Shown in pieces: positions 9,450 through 20,439 of a stretch of 64,000 bases of DNA. The position numbers and the translations under genes are program-made. The notes below the pieces were generated by a model that did no database searches, had not been told where the DNA came from, and was given only the letters and a program-made list of their open reading frames with translations. The DNA is from Methylomonas methanica MC09 (GTDB lineage: Bacteria > Pseudomonadota > Gammaproteobacteria > Methylococcales > Methylomonadaceae): positions 3,720,001 to 3,784,000 of the forward strand of contig NC_015572.1 in assembly GCF_000214665.1 (NCBI RefSeq). The letters are read 5' to 3'. Position 1 is the first letter of the stretch, and each line of letters opens with the position of its first letter.

Positions 9450-11468
9450 TTGGCTAAATCAATTCCAATGAAATATCAATTTCGGGATATTTTTGACATA
9501 CCGCTGCTTACTAGCCTTTGCGAGAGATTTTCAATGGTTAGGGGCACGACGATCGCGTTGCTAGACCTTGAAGGCAGGGTTCATATCGCTACCGGTTGGC
9601 AAACTATTTGTACCCAATCTCACCGTGTAAATTCCGACTCAGCGCGACGCTGCACTGAAAGCGATACGGTACTTGCGGGCCAATTGGCAAAAGGCGAAAA
9701 GTATAATCTTTACAAATGTAAGAACGGTCTGGTTGATGTGGCCGTTCCCGTTATTGTTGGAGGTGAACATGTCGGCAACTTTTTCACCGGCCAATTTTTC
9801 TTTGATACTCCGGATATCGAATATTTTGTAAAACAGGCAAGCCAATTCGGGTTCGATGAACAGACGTATTTATCGATGCTTTCCGCAGTGCCTATCCAGA
9901 GTGAAGATGAAACTCGAAAAATCATGGATTTTCTAGTGGAACTGACCCAGGTTATCGGAGAAATGGGCTTGGAAAAGCTCCGTAAACTGGAGAATGAAGA
10001 GCATGTTCGTCAGGAATTGGAGCGACAAGTTATTGAGCGTACTTATCAGTTACAACAGGCAAAGGAAATGGCTGAATCCGCGAATACCGCCAAGAGCGTA
10101 TTTTTAGCAACGATGAGTCATGAAATTCGTACACCGTTGAATGCCATTCTCGGTTTTTCGAATTTGCTGTTGACCGACCAATCACTCACTCAAGACCAGC
10201 GCGAAAATTTAAGCATTATTCACAGAAGCGGTGAGCATTTGCTGAATCTGATCAATGACATATTGGATATGGCAAAGATCGAAGCCGGAAAAGTTCAGTT
10301 AGAAACCAAAAGTTGCGATCTGGTTAATATGGTCGATGACATCGCGAACATGATGCGCGCGCATGCCATCGAAAAAGGTCTACAACTAATTTTAATTAAA
10401 GATCCCGATCTCTGCCGATATATTGAAGTCGATAGCCAAAAACTACGGCAAATCATAATTAATTTATGCAGCAATGCCATCAAATTCACCCAACGCGGTG
10501 GCGTGGTATTACGCATGGCGATAGAGCGCGATAATCAAAACGCCCATTTAATGATCGAGGTCGAAGATAGTGGAATCGGTATTAACACCGACGATCAAGC
10601 CCGACTTTTTCAACCGTTTGTGCGAGTTGGAACACCAAACTCCCAAAAAGGTACGGGGCTCGGATTGGCTATCGTGCGCGAATATGTCGAACTGATGGGG
10701 GGCAAAATCGCCGTTCGCAGTAAACCGGAGGAAGGCACTGTATTCACGCTGACAATTCCTGTTTTAACCATTGAACAACCCTTGGTAGGCTTGAACACCG
10801 CCAATCAGGCGAAAGTAATAGGTCTACAAGCGGGACAACCCGAATATCGGATTTTGATCGTTGAAGACCAAAAGGAAAACCGCATATTGCTAAAACGTTT
10901 GTTGGAAAACGTAGGTTTTGTTGTATCGCTAGCAACGAATGGACTCGAAGGCGTCGAACAATTCCAAAGTTTTCATCCACATTTTATTTGGATGGACATG
11001 CGCATGCCAGTGATGGACGGTTTAGAAGCCACTAAGAAAATCCGCGCGCTCGACGGTGGGCAACAGGTAAAAATTGCTACCTTGACCGCCTCGGCCTTCA
11101 CGGAACAACGCGATGAAATGCTGGCATCCGGGTCGGATGATTTTCTCCGCAAACCCTACCGCCCAGATGAAATATTCGATTGCCTGACAAAGCATTTAGG
11201 CGTCAAATTCGTTTATGCACCTAACCCACTCGAACATGATTGTTCCGTAGAGGCTTCTAATCTTTCATCTTCAAAAATACCCGAAGATTTAAGAAACGAA
11301 TTATGCCGGAGTCTGTTGATTGGTAATACTAAGCAGCTATCCGAAGTGATAGAAAGCATTAATCGATACGACCCAAAATTTAGCCAAGCTATTATGCCTT
11401 ATATTAGTAACTTTAATTATCAGCCTTTGTTGAATGCAATGGAAGTCGATAAAACCTTATTAACATGA
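9450..11468 (+). CDS. PocR-domain hybrid sensor histidine kinase
   Basis: The 672-residue (or 666) protein starts with a PocR-type ligand-binding domain (about 15-170; Cys-rich motif [19 protein letters not shown], then [14 protein letters not shown]). This family senses small organic ligands such as propanediol in PocR. A coiled coil leads to HisKA (MSHEIRTP, His 224) and HATPase ([27 protein letters not shown]), then a receiver domain ([10 protein letters not shown]516 in [11 protein letters not shown], Lys in LRKPY). There is no transmembrane segment, so it is cytoplasmic. The start is either TTG at 9450 or ATG at 9468; neither has a clear ribosome site. It overlaps the next gene by 4 bp (ATGA), so the two are translationally coupled. 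Confidence 0.9.
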   Translation: MAKSIPMKYQFRDIFDIPLLTSLCERFSMVRGTTIALLDLEGRVHIATGWQTICTQSHRVNSDSARRCTESDTVLAGQLAKGEKYNLYKCKNGLVDVAVPVIVGGEHVGNFFTGQFFFDTPDIEYFVKQASQFGFDEQTYLSMLSAVPIQSEDETRKIMDFLVELTQVIGEMGLEKLRKLENEEHVRQELERQVIERTYQLQQAKEMAESANTAKSVFLATMSHEIRTPLNAILGFSNLLLTDQSLTQDQRENLSIIHRSGEHLLNLINDILDMAKIEAGKVQLETKSCDLVNMVDDIANMMRAHAIEKGLQLILIKDPDLCRYIEVDSQKLRQIIINLCSNAIKFTQRGGVVLRMAIERDNQNAHLMIEVEDSGIGINTDDQARLFQPFVRVGTPNSQKGTGLGLAIVREYVELMGGKIAVRSKPEEGTVFTLTIPVLTIEQPLVGLNTANQAKVIGLQAGQPEYRILIVEDQKENRILLKRLLENVGFVVSLATNGLEGVEQFQSFHPHFIWMDMRMPVMDGLEATKKIRALDGGQQVKIATLTASAFTEQRDEMLASGSDDFLRKPYRPDEIFDCLTKHLGVKFVYAPNPLEHDCSVEASNLSSSKIPEDLRNELCRSLLIGNTKQLSEVIESINRYDPKFSQAIMPYISNFNYQPLLNAMEVDKTLLT

Positions 11469-13303
11469 CGGGTAATATTATTGTCGTTGACGACGACCAA
11501 ACCTCTCTTAAATTACTGGATAATATTCTTAGCGCCTGTAATTATTCAATCCGTTTGTTCGTAAGCGGGGATTTAGCCCTTCGGTCAATGCATGCTGCCA
11601 AACCTGATCTGATTCTTTTGGATATTCGTATGCCAAATATGAATGGATTGGAAATTTGTCAAAAACTAAAGAGGGATGAACGACTGAAAGACATTCCTGT
11701 GATTTTTCTCAGCGCCGCAACCGATATCGAGGACAAAATAAAAGCTTTTCAAGCTGGAGGCGTCGATTACATCACCAAACCTTTTCACACAGAGGAAATA
11801 CTGGCAAGAGTGGCGACGCATTTAAAGCTTCACTCAGCGCTAAATGAATTGCAGACAATAAGTACAGAATTGCGCTATAGCGAAGCACGTTACCGGTCGG
11901 TCTTGGAAGATCAAACCGAGATCATTTCCCGGTTCTTGCCGGACGGCACTTTTCTATTTGTCAATGCCGTCTATTGTCGGCTGTTTGGAAAATCTGCCAA
12001 TGAGCTGATCGGCCAACGTTGGCAACCAATAGCTCATCCTGACGACGTCCCTATGATAGAGACCAAATTGCGTGAGATGTCGCCGGACAACAGCGTCGTT
12101 ACCATTGAAAATCGAGTGCGGATTGGCAATGGCGACATACACTGGATGCAATTCGTCAACCGAGGGTTCTACGATGCCGATGGAACACTCAAAGAAATTC
12201 AGTCAGTAGGTCGTGATATCACTGAGCTCAAGGAAACGGAATTAAACCTGCGCGAAAGCGATGAAGCACTGCAACGAGCCCAGTCCGTAGCGCGAATCGG
12301 CAGTTTTACGCTGGACAACAACTCTGAAACGTCCAGAATTTCGAAAGAGACGGCGCGATTATTCGACCTGGGCGATAAGGGCGTCACGTCATTCGCTGAA
12401 TGGTTCGCGCGCGTGCATCCCGATGACCAAGCCGCAGTGGAAACAGCTTGGCGGAACGCCCTAAAAGGTGAGCCTTATTATGATATGACTTATCGCATTA
12501 TCGTACGCGGAGTGGTTTCCTGGATCAGGGCCTTGGTCGAACTGCGATTCGATGATCAAGGGCAATTGGCCCATGCCGTTGGAACAGTGCAGGATATTTC
12601 CGATCTCAAGCAAATCGAGTCTAACTTGCGCGAAAGCGATGAAAGACTAGAAATGGCTCTGGCAGGATCCAGTCTGGTCTTATGGGACTGGAACATTCCA
12701 GAGCGTAAAGTAACGGTCGGAAATCGCTGGCACGAATTGCTTGGATATAGTCAGGACGAACTGGGTAACGATGAAGATGACTGGATGAATTTGATCAATC
12801 CTAGCGACCAGGAATCCTTTAATAAGAAGCTTTCATCCCATCTGCAAGGAGAAACCGCCTGCTTCGAGAGCGAACACCGTTTGAGGCATAAGGACGGGCG
12901 TTGGGTTGCGGTCGAAGCAAGAGGCAAAGTTACCCTGAGAGACAAAGGTAACGCTCCGCTACGTATGGTCGGTACCATTTTGGACGTGACCCAGCGCAAG
13001 CGCCTGAACAAAGACGGCATTAGTTTGCTAAAGCAGATCGAAGCGCTCATACGTGAGACCTCAACCCCCTCGCCTGCCAAAGAAGTTAGAAGTAATGCCG
13101 CCGAAGCGCTAACGAAGCGGCAGCGCCAGATTCTCGGGTTAATTGCCATTGGAATGACCTCTGCAGAGATCGGTAAACAGTTGCACTTGTCTACACCGAC
13201 CATTATCTCGCACCGCAGGAACCTGATGTCAAAGTTAGATCTTCACAGCACAGCCGAAGTCACACGCTTCGCGATCGATCATGGCCTGCTTGCGACCAAG
13301 TAG
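11465..13303 (+). CDS. Response regulator with three PAS domains and LuxR HTH
   Basis: The 612-residue protein has an N-terminal receiver domain (VVDDDQTS, D53 in [18 protein letters not shown]), three PAS/PAC modules (about 140-265, 270-395 and 400-520; PAC-like ends such as [22 protein letters not shown] and [11 protein letters not shown]) and a C-terminal LuxR HTH ([25 protein letters not shown], then [18 protein letters not shown]). It follows the PocR hybrid kinase with ATGA overlap and is its likely phosphorylation partner. REC, sensory PAS modules and a DNA-binding end in one chain suggest integration of several signals. Its target genes are unknown. Confidence 0.9.
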   Translation: MTGNIIVVDDDQTSLKLLDNILSACNYSIRLFVSGDLALRSMHAAKPDLILLDIRMPNMNGLEICQKLKRDERLKDIPVIFLSAATDIEDKIKAFQAGGVDYITKPFHTEEILARVATHLKLHSALNELQTISTELRYSEARYRSVLEDQTEIISRFLPDGTFLFVNAVYCRLFGKSANELIGQRWQPIAHPDDVPMIETKLREMSPDNSVVTIENRVRIGNGDIHWMQFVNRGFYDADGTLKEIQSVGRDITELKETELNLRESDEALQRAQSVARIGSFTLDNNSETSRISKETARLFDLGDKGVTSFAEWFARVHPDDQAAVETAWRNALKGEPYYDMTYRIIVRGVVSWIRALVELRFDDQGQLAHAVGTVQDISDLKQIESNLRESDERLEMALAGSSLVLWDWNIPERKVTVGNRWHELLGYSQDELGNDEDDWMNLINPSDQESFNKKLSSHLQGETACFESEHRLRHKDGRWVAVEARGKVTLRDKGNAPLRMVGTILDVTQRKRLNKDGISLLKQIEALIRETSTPSPAKEVRSNAAEALTKRQRQILGLIAIGMTSAEIGKQLHLSTPTIISHRRNLMSKLDLHSTAEVTRFAIDHGLLATK

Positions 13304-13737
13304 ACTGTCCGCGCTCGCAAATTACGCCCATTTAGCCTATTTATGCCAATTAATTACCATGTAGTGACGATTATTTTTTAGCAAGCTTGTTCTATGCTTA
13401 CCATAAACATTAATGACAAGACAATCGGACATCTGGGCAGCTGATAGTAGAAAAAACATCTCCCGGTTTAAGTTGTCCGCTTACGGGATATTCAGCGGGA
13501 TTATCGATGCCAGATAGTGGTAACCGAAAGCCCAATTACGCAGGCATTTTGTGATGTAGGCATGGCAAGCTACGTTTTACGAATACGGATATGTCGAGCT
13601 GGGTCAGCCTATTTCGTGGGCTAGCCATAAATGAAGGGTCTACAAGGCGTGGTGACATTTAAAGTAGGTTAATACTGACTGTACGCACTGATTTTCCATG
13701 TTGAATTGGCTAGACATATACATTAATTAGACAATCA
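13304..13737. other. Intergenic region, 434 bp
   Basis: No gene, tRNA or repeat recognised. It separates the PocR two-component pair from the MCP-like gene and should hold the latter's promoter. Confidence 0.45.
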
Positions 13738-15018
13738 ATGCTTAATCAAACTTCTGACCTACTTCTTTTTTTAATATTCGTGTTGGCAATCATAATAGCC
13801 GACGGTATATTTTTGGTTTCAATTAATAATTTTACGACGCTCACTCAATCAATCGTTCTTCAGAATATCGTATTGATTATTTTTATTTGGTGGTTATACC
13901 GAATTCTGGTGAAAAAAACAGTTGATGAATTTGAGAGGATGGTAGCGTCATCCTTATCGAATGACCGGATTAACCTCACCCCCCAGCATTATGATGGACG
14001 TCTTGTGACGATCAGCCTTTTAAATCAGGCTATCAATCGCTTTAAAATAGCCTGTGACGAAGCGATAATATCTATTATGAGCTCGGCTGCGCGGCTTGCG
14101 CCTATGTCGAAAGAATTAGCGGATAGTTATTCGTCTCATATACAAAAATCGGAACTACAAAAACTATATAGCCGGACCGTCGCGAATGCTCTGAGCAAGA
14201 TGCATGATTCGGGTTCGATCGTATATCAACAAGTTGACGCCACGAATCAAGTGATCACAAAAACCCAATCCAGGGTTAAATCATGCCAAACTGTTTTTCA
14301 GAATACGGCGCTTAGTATGGATCAATTAGCTTCCCAGATTGATCACGTATCTGAAAGAGTCGCTTGTTTATCAGCACACAGTGCAGATATAGGTAAAATT
14401 CTTGATGTAATTGACAGCATTGCGGATCAAACAAATCTTTTAGCTTTAAATGCAGCAATCGAAGCCGCAAGGGCTGGTGAACAAGGACGAGGCTTTGCAG
14501 TGGTGGCTGACGAAGTCCGTAATCTTGCCAAGCGTACGCAAAATTCTACGATGGAAATTCAAAAAGCCATTGAAGCAATTCAGAATGAAACGGGTCTTGT
14601 CGTCGAGAGAATGAAGGATGGACGAGATCAAGCCAGTAAAACACAACACTTAGCCACTGAATCTTGGCAAGAGTTATCTGGTATTGAGAACATGGTGGAA
14701 GAAATATTCGGCAATGCTTGCGAAATATTTAACGCTATGGAGCAACAAAAGCAAACTGCGACAGAATCGCAAGACGCTGTAGATGCATTAGTTAATCTTG
14801 ATTCGAATGCTTTGGCCAACTTTCAGTTGCCCCACGTTAGTGCCGATGATTTGACGAATTTGGGCGAGAAATTGCGGGAAAAACTGCAAAAATTTACTGT
14901 TTCGCAAAACAATTGGAACGAATCTTTAAGAACTGGAAATCGTTCTGAAAACGAATCGATACAAGTAAAGAATTGCAATCACCAAGAATCCGACGACACG
15001 ACGCTTTTTTCTGAATAA
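13738..15018 (+). CDS. Methyl-accepting chemotaxis-type protein without periplasmic sensor domain
   Basis: The 426-residue protein has two adjacent N-terminal hydrophobic segments (about 8-30 and 38-56) with almost nothing between them. A helical region then leads to the conserved MCP hairpin tip ([20 protein letters not shown], then [19 protein letters not shown]) near residues 220-265. The missing periplasmic domain means any input must come from the membrane, the cytoplasmic N-terminal part or partner proteins. No che genes are nearby. It precedes a diguanylate cyclase gene on the same strand, but a 233-bp gap makes co-transcription uncertain. Confidence 0.85.
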   Translation: MLNQTSDLLLFLIFVLAIIIADGIFLVSINNFTTLTQSIVLQNIVLIIFIWWLYRILVKKTVDEFERMVASSLSNDRINLTPQHYDGRLVTISLLNQAINRFKIACDEAIISIMSSAARLAPMSKELADSYSSHIQKSELQKLYSRTVANALSKMHDSGSIVYQQVDATNQVITKTQSRVKSCQTVFQNTALSMDQLASQIDHVSERVACLSAHSADIGKILDVIDSIADQTNLLALNAAIEAARAGEQGRGFAVVADEVRNLAKRTQNSTMEIQKAIEAIQNETGLVVERMKDGRDQASKTQHLATESWQELSGIENMVEEIFGNACEIFNAMEQQKQTATESQDAVDALVNLDSNALANFQLPHVSADDLTNLGEKLREKLQKFTVSQNNWNESLRTGNRSENESIQVKNCNHQESDDTTLFSE

Positions 15019-15251
15019 ATGTAAAAAGGCGCAAATTTAAATCATTTGTAAAAACTAATTATCTCAGTCCATTTTATTTAGAAAATCATTTTCGAAGGCA
15101 CTAGAAGCTACTAATTGAGCAAGGGGAAGGCGTTATTGAATGGGGGGAGACTCAATTTGCCCCCACAAAATTAGAATCACTCGATTAATGTCAAGGTGCG
15201 TAATTATCTAGTCGATGTTATCTAAATCAGTCACAGTGATTACAGAAAAAG

Positions 15252-16286
15252 ATGCAAAAAAATAGCTCGTCAATCAAGTCCAGCACAGACATCCTAAAGC
15301 AAGCGATACAATTTATCGGCCAGCACAACATTACTGCGATACCTATAAACTACACAGTAAGTTACGAATATTGTCGTGGTCATCACGTTCTATTACGACA
15401 AGCAATTGATCAGGCCATCGTAAATAAGCAACCGATCACTAATGAAGCGATTCAGGGTTGGTTTGACGCTTTTTTGCTCGGTTATGATTTAAGTGAATTA
15501 AATAAATCGCATTTAGACCTGAATAACATCGTCGATCAATTGGCATCAACAACCACCCAGGCTGAAGAAGATGTCAACCAGTACGATACGTCGTTGAAAG
15601 AGTGTAAAGACGAATTAAATGAGACCTTAGATACATCATCGCTCTCGTCGATTGTTTCATCGTTGCTTACCAGCACCACTGCGATGCAGATTGCGATGGA
15701 ACAAATGAAACAGCAAATTACCGCCAGTCAGTGCGAAATCGCTTCGTTACAAGATCGTTTAGCCTTGGTAACTATAGAAGCCGTAACAGACCCATTGACA
15801 GGTTTAGCCAATCGAAAAGGCTTATCGATGGCTATCAACGAATCGTTGAGTACTGCGCTTCAATCAAAAAATTATCCTTGTCTACTGTTGTTGGATATCG
15901 ATTATTTTAAAAAAATAAACGATAGTTTCGGTCATTTGGTCGGCGATAAAGCCATAAAAATATTAGCAGATACGTTAAAGAAACAGCTCAAAGGCAAGGA
16001 TACCGCGGCGCGTTACGGCGGTGAAGAGTTTGCAATTTTGCTGCCAGAAACTGACCTACAAAATGCTTGGAAAGTTGGAGAAAATATTCGGCGGGTTGTT
16101 GAGAGCTTGAGGATCACCAGGAGCAACAATCATGAGGAAGTTTTTCGTATGACCATTTCCATTGGCATAGCCCGCTATCAAGCTAATCAAAGCATTAACG
16201 ACTTGATCGAACTGGCAGACAATGCGCTGTATCAATCCAAAAACACAGGGCGCAACCGAGTCACTATCTTCGAGACAAAACTTTAG
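15252..16286 (+). CDS. Diguanylate cyclase (GGDEF domain)
   Basis: The 344-residue protein has a helical N-terminal region (about 1-170) without membrane segments and a C-terminal GGDEF domain (about 175-340) starting DPLTGLANRKGL, with active-site motif RYGGEEF. It should make cyclic di-GMP from two GTP. The residues before the active site read KGKD, so the usual RxxD inhibitory site is missing its Arg and product inhibition may be altered. The N-terminal region is of the type seen in soluble cyclases and gives no clear ligand. It lies downstream of the MCP-like gene. Confidence 0.88.
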   Translation: MQKNSSSIKSSTDILKQAIQFIGQHNITAIPINYTVSYEYCRGHHVLLRQAIDQAIVNKQPITNEAIQGWFDAFLLGYDLSELNKSHLDLNNIVDQLASTTTQAEEDVNQYDTSLKECKDELNETLDTSSLSSIVSSLLTSTTAMQIAMEQMKQQITASQCEIASLQDRLALVTIEAVTDPLTGLANRKGLSMAINESLSTALQSKNYPCLLLLDIDYFKKINDSFGHLVGDKAIKILADTLKKQLKGKDTAARYGGEEFAILLPETDLQNAWKVGENIRRVVESLRITRSNNHEEVFRMTISIGIARYQANQSINDLIELADNALYQSKNTGRNRVTIFETKL

Positions 16287-16540
16287 CTTATGTGTAGCGC
16301 TTCAAACCTAAGCTGACAGTTACTGGTTTATTAGGCCTGTCTGTCAGGTTAAATTCAATCTAGAAATTTTTTGTCTTTCCAGACCTGTTTGCCATCGATC
16401 AATGTCGCCATTGATGTGTCAACGCTTTTCACGGTGGCGGCACATAACAAAGCTGTTCGTGAAAGAAAAATCCAATTCTAAAACCTTACATTTGCGAATG
16501 ACTGACCTGACGAGGTTGACATCGCCAATCCTTAGCATAT

Positions 16541-16559
16541 AATGAGAATCGTTATCATT
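16541..16559. promoter_or_regulatory. Fur box upstream of TonB receptor
   Basis: The sequence AATGAGAATCGTTATCATT is a near-perfect inverted repeat matching the Fur consensus. It is about 140 bp before the receptor ATG, so the receptor-PepSY-piuC genes are probably repressed by Fur-Fe(II). Confidence 0.85.
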
Positions 16560-16621
16560 TGCATGAATCTGATTTCTTCCCGCCACCCTGCGTCTTACCG
16601 GGAAACAGGTTTTTCTGCACG

Positions 16622-17206
16622 ATAAAAGCAACTCGACATAGCCACCCAGCATTCCCTGCCAGGCAGCCAATTCTTTAGAAAACTGCATGGGGAAAGTTAT
16701 GTTCAAGAATGACTGTAATCAGAAGAATATCCGCAAAAGGCGAATCGGCGCATTGTTACCGCTGGGCGCCGTGCTGTGCGGGACGGCCTTTGCCGCCGAA
16801 CCCGTTCCAGTAGACGACCAGGAAGTCGTCATGGATGATGTCAAGGTCAAGGCCGCCCGCGATAAAAAAATAAACCGTTTCAAAGCCGAAAAATCCAGTA
16901 CCGGCAGTAAAATAGAACAAGACTTGCGCGACATTCCGCAATCGATCAGCGTGGTTAAAAAAGAACTGATCGAATCGCAAAACGCCTTTAACCTGACCGA
17001 CGCCCTGCGCAACGTCAGCGGCTTGACTATAGCTGCCGGCGAAGGCGGACGCACCGGCGATTCCATCACTTTGCGCGGCTTTTCCGCCAATTCCGACCAG
17101 TATCTGGACGGCGTCAAAGACAACGGCCAATACAGCCGCGACACCTTCTTTATCGAGAAAGCCGAAGTTCTGAAAGGCGCCTCGTCGATATTATTCGGCC
17201 GCGGCG
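16622..17206 (+). repeat. Duplicated segment, copy B (5' part of intact TonB receptor gene)
   Basis: Counterpart of 8358-8942, about 8.26 kb away in direct orientation. Homology starts downstream of the Fur box and ends in the plug-domain code. Confidence 0.9.
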
Positions 17207-18879
17207 CCACCGGCGGGGTAATTAACCAGATCGCTAAAAAACCCACCGGCAACACCGGGATTAAAGGCAACTTCACCTACGGTTTGTACGATTTCAAACG
17301 CACCACTATCGATGCCGAGACCGCTTACGAGGATTTTGCCGCCAGGCTGAATGTGATGTACCAGGATGCCGACTCCTTCCGCGATTATAATTACACCAAC
17401 CGCTGGGGCATTGCGCCGTCGTTTTCCCTCAAACTCTCGCCGGACACGGATTTGACCATGAATCTGTTACACCAGCAGGAGGACGGTGTATTCGATTACG
17501 GCGTGCCGATGTGGAACGGCCGGCCGGCGGACGTACCCGTCAATACCTACTACGGTTTTTACGACAACCGCATGATGGACACCGATGCCAATGTCGCCAC
17601 CGTCGCTTTAAAGCACCGTTTCTCGGACGCCTTTTCAGTAAAAAACACCGTGCGTTACGGCGATTACGAACGCAAGTATTTAACGCATTTGTTCTCGGGT
17701 AACGCGGCCACGGCCGGTGCCAACGCAGGCACCATCGCTCGCGCACAGGCGCTGCGGCTCAGCACCCAGGAAACGATTTACAACCAGACCGATTTCGTAC
17801 TGAAAAAACCGCTGTTCGGCTTCAATAACACCCTGATGTTCGGCAGCGAATTCGGTTGGGAAGAGTATACGTTTAAGAACAAGAATTCGACCGGCGTCAG
17901 CCGGGTATCGGTTTTCGATCCGGTACTGACAGGCAGCGTCGGCGCGGGACTGGCCAGCAATTTTAGCGGCACGCTGAACACCAACCGCCTCACCCGTGCG
18001 CAAACCTATGCCGGCTACTTGATGGATGAATTCGAAATCAACCCGCAATGGAAACTGGTGGGGGGTAGCCGTTACGATGTATTCGAAGCCCAACAGGACG
18101 ATTTCTTAAACAGTGCCAATAGCTTTAACACCAAAGTCACTCAATTCAGTCCGCGGGGCGGCGTGGTCTGGCAACCGACCAATTGGCAGTCATATTACTT
18201 TAGCTATGGCAAATCGTTTAATCCGTCGGCGGAAAGCCTGAGCCTATCCGCCCGCAGTGCCAATCTGCCGCCGGAGCAAAACAACAATTACGAAATCGGC
18301 GCCAAACTGGATTTGTTCGACGGCAAGCTATCCGCCACCGCTGCGCTGTTCCGGCTGGAAAAGACCAACGCCCGCACCACTTCGGCCACCGATCCCAATT
18401 TGCAGGAACTCAGCGGCGCGCAGCGTACGGACGGTTTCGAACTGGGTCTGGCCGGGGAAGTCCTGCCCAATTGGGATTTATCGGCAACTTACGCTTATCT
18501 CGACGCGGAAGTGGTCTCTTCCAATAACAGCGCGGTCGGTTCGGTAAGCGGTCAAACCAAATCCTACCAAGGCATGAGAATGGTCAACGTACCCAAACAT
18601 AGCGGTGTGGTCTGGAGCACTTATCACTTGACCGACAACTGGGAAGTCGGCGGCGGCGTCTACTACGCAACCGACCGTTATGCCGATAGCGTCAACGAAG
18701 CGGTTCTGCCGGGCTATGCGCGTCTGGATGCCATGGTGGCCTATCATCAAAAGCATTACGACGTGCAGCTGAACGTCTTTAACTTGACCGATACGGTTTA
18801 CTACGAATCGGGTAGAACCAACTCGGCGCTGCCCGGTACGCCGGTTTCCGGGCAATTGACCGTCAGTTTTAAATATTAA
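16699..18879 (+). CDS. TonB-dependent siderophore receptor
   Basis: The 726-residue outer-membrane protein begins with a signal peptide ending near AFAAEP. A plug domain (about 50-165; DIPQSISVVKKEL, LRGFSANSDQYLDGV, VEVLKGASSILFGRGATGGVI-like end) is followed by a barrel of about 550 residues ending GTPVSGQLTVSFKY with a terminal aromatic, as usual for outer-membrane insertion. It belongs to the ferric siderophore (FhuE/FpvA-type) receptors that import ferric siderophores using TonB. ATG 16699 is chosen over 16687 because it has a GGGGAAA ribosome site. A Fur box lies upstream, and a PepSY protein and piuC follow. The bound siderophore cannot be told from sequence. Confidence 0.92.
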   Translation: MFKNDCNQKNIRKRRIGALLPLGAVLCGTAFAAEPVPVDDQEVVMDDVKVKAARDKKINRFKAEKSSTGSKIEQDLRDIPQSISVVKKELIESQNAFNLTDALRNVSGLTIAAGEGGRTGDSITLRGFSANSDQYLDGVKDNGQYSRDTFFIEKAEVLKGASSILFGRGATGGVINQIAKKPTGNTGIKGNFTYGLYDFKRTTIDAETAYEDFAARLNVMYQDADSFRDYNYTNRWGIAPSFSLKLSPDTDLTMNLLHQQEDGVFDYGVPMWNGRPADVPVNTYYGFYDNRMMDTDANVATVALKHRFSDAFSVKNTVRYGDYERKYLTHLFSGNAATAGANAGTIARAQALRLSTQETIYNQTDFVLKKPLFGFNNTLMFGSEFGWEEYTFKNKNSTGVSRVSVFDPVLTGSVGAGLASNFSGTLNTNRLTRAQTYAGYLMDEFEINPQWKLVGGSRYDVFEAQQDDFLNSANSFNTKVTQFSPRGGVVWQPTNWQSYYFSYGKSFNPSAESLSLSARSANLPPEQNNNYEIGAKLDLFDGKLSATAALFRLEKTNARTTSATDPNLQELSGAQRTDGFELGLAGEVLPNWDLSATYAYLDAEVVSSNNSAVGSVSGQTKSYQGMRMVNVPKHSGVVWSTYHLTDNWEVGGGVYYATDRYADSVNEAVLPGYARLDAMVAYHQKHYDVQLNVFNLTDTVYYESGRTNSALPGTPVSGQLTVSFKY

Positions 18880-18886
18880 CCGGGCC

Positions 18887-18931
18887 GGAAAACGCGGTTG
18901 CCGCTTGCATTGAGTAACAACCGTGTTTTCC
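18887..18931. terminator. Hairpin after TonB receptor
   Basis: A 14-bp stem (GGAAAACGCGGTTG against CAACCGTGTTTTCC, one G-U wobble) follows the receptor stop. It has only a short T-rich tail, so it may be a weak terminator or an mRNA 3'-stabilising hairpin that lowers downstream expression. Confidence 0.5.
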
Positions 18932-18972
18932 TTGAATCCTATTGCCAACTCTTGCCTCTCTAGCCAGATATT

Positions 18973-19683
18973 ATGAATACCAGCCCCGATGCATTGATCC
19001 CGTCAACCGGCCGTCAGTCTAAAAAAACCAACGGCGGTTATTTGTTTTTACCTCGTTCGTTGTCGCGCGGCAGTTTCCTAAAATGGTTGCGCCGCACTCA
19101 CGCCTGGCTCGGGCTTTGGGGGGCGGCATTGGGCTTGTTATTCGGCTTTACCGGTATTCTGTTGAATCATCGTGACGTGATGAAAATTCCCATCGGCCGG
19201 ATGCAGCAAACCGAATTTCAAATCTCGCTACCCGACCCTTGGCCGACATCCGCCCCCGCCATGGCCGCTTGGTTGGGAGAGACGCTGGGTGTCGATACCA
19301 TACAGGCCAAAATAAAACGCGAACCGCCTAAAACCATCGTCTGGAATAATCAGAACGTGCAGCAGCCCGCGGTTTGGCATATTACGCTGCGCAACCCCCA
19401 GCATATGTTGAATGCCGAATACTGGGTAGGCAACGCCTTCGTCAGCGTCAAGCAAGGCGACGCCAACCTGCTGCAGACCTTGAATAATCTGCATAAAGGC
19501 ACCGGTATGGGCGTTGGCTGGGTATTACTGGTCGATACTTTGGCCGGCGCCTTGTTGTTGTTAAGCATGACCGGCATTTTGTTATGGACGCGGTTGCATG
19601 GGCCGCGCCTGGCGGCAGCCGGATTGGGGGTAGGCTCGCTGAGCCTGGCGGTTTTTTTTGCCTTGTCCGCTATTAACGGGTGA
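18973..19683 (+). CDS. PepSY-associated inner-membrane protein
   Basis: The 236-residue protein has a PepSY_TM layout: WLRRTHAWLGLWGAALGLLF with a first membrane segment near residues 42-62, a periplasmic region, and two C-terminal membrane segments (about 180-205 and 210-232). Proteins of this group are commonly encoded beside TonB siderophore receptors and are thought to act in ferric-siderophore reduction or processing. It ends three bases before piuC and follows the receptor by about 90 bp with a hairpin between. Its exact role is inferred from context. Confidence 0.8.
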   Translation: MNTSPDALIPSTGRQSKKTNGGYLFLPRSLSRGSFLKWLRRTHAWLGLWGAALGLLFGFTGILLNHRDVMKIPIGRMQQTEFQISLPDPWPTSAPAMAAWLGETLGVDTIQAKIKREPPKTIVWNNQNVQQPAVWHITLRNPQHMLNAEYWVGNAFVSVKQGDANLLQTLNNLHKGTGMGVGWVLLVDTLAGALLLLSMTGILLWTRLHGPRLAAAGLGVGSLSLAVFFALSAING

Positions 19684-19686
19684 CGC

Positions 19687-20373
19687 ATGTTAATCGAAAT
19701 CCCCGAAGTCTTATCGCAAACCGAACTGTTGCAGGTGCGGACGTTACTAAGCGACGCCCCTTGGACGGACGGCCGGGTGACCGCCGGCAGCCAATCGGCT
19801 CAAGTCAAAAACAACTGGCAGTTGCCGGAACAATCCGAACAGAGCAGCGCCTTGCGGGCCGTCTTGCTGGAAGCGCTGAACCGCAACGCGCTGTTCCTGT
19901 CCGCGGCACTGCCCAAGCGTATTTTTCCGCCGCTGTTTAATCGCTACACCGGCGAGCGCAATACCTTCGGCAACCATATCGACAATGCAATTCGGCATTG
20001 CAGCCAGAGCGGGCAGCGGATACGTACCGATTTGTCGGCAACGCTGTTCCTGACCGACCCGGACAGCTACGACGGCGGCGAATTAGTGATCGAAGACACT
20101 TATGGCCAACACGCAGTAAAACTCGCCGCCGGCGATATGGTGCTTTACCCCGGTTCCAGCCTGCATCGGGTCGAGCCCGTCACGCGCGGTGCGCGGGTTG
20201 CGTCGTTTTTCTGGCTGGAAAGCATGATCAGAGAAACCGAACGCCGACGGTTGTTATTCGAAATGGATATGGCGATTTTAGAGTTACGCTCGACACAAGG
20301 CGATAATCAGGCCACCGTCAATCTGACCGGCTGTTACCACAACCTGTTGAGGATGTGGGCCGAAGCTAACTGA
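19687..20373 (+). CDS. piuC: PiuC/YbiX-type Fe(II)/2-oxoglutarate-dependent PKHD hydroxylase
   Basis: The 228-residue protein matches the PiuC/YbiX family in length and motifs: N-terminal [17 protein letters not shown] and the 2-His-1-carboxylate iron site HIDNAIRH (H97, D99) with distal H160 in SSLHRVEPV. Arg in [11 protein letters not shown] is the likely 2-oxoglutarate ligand. The family is a Fe(II)- and 2-oxoglutarate-dependent hydroxylase typically encoded with TonB receptors and regulated by Fur; the natural substrate is not established. It is tightly spaced after the PepSY gene, so receptor, PepSY protein and PiuC form an iron-uptake operon. Confidence 0.92.
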   Translation: MLIEIPEVLSQTELLQVRTLLSDAPWTDGRVTAGSQSAQVKNNWQLPEQSEQSSALRAVLLEALNRNALFLSAALPKRIFPPLFNRYTGERNTFGNHIDNAIRHCSQSGQRIRTDLSATLFLTDPDSYDGGELVIEDTYGQHAVKLAAGDMVLYPGSSLHRVEPVTRGARVASFFWLESMIRETERRRLLFEMDMAILELRSTQGDNQATVNLTGCYHNLLRMWAEAN

Positions 20374-20411
20374 GCTTAGGCGCTAAATACTATGTAATAC
20401 CTCAAACACCC

Positions 20412-20439
20412 AGCCACCCAGCATGTCCTGCCAGGCAGC
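20412..20439. repeat. Short palindromic motif, third copy
   Basis: AGCCACCCAGCAT, two variable bases, then CCTGCCAGGCAGC. The other copies are at about 16640-16667 (before the intact receptor) and 8376-8404 (before the truncated receptor, more diverged). CTGCCAGGCAG is a perfect 5+1+5 palindrome. Confidence 0.55.

Noticed and set aside
17680..18093. 137-codon minus-strand frame within the TonB receptor
   Set aside because: Antisense shadow; the receptor frame is complete and well supported.
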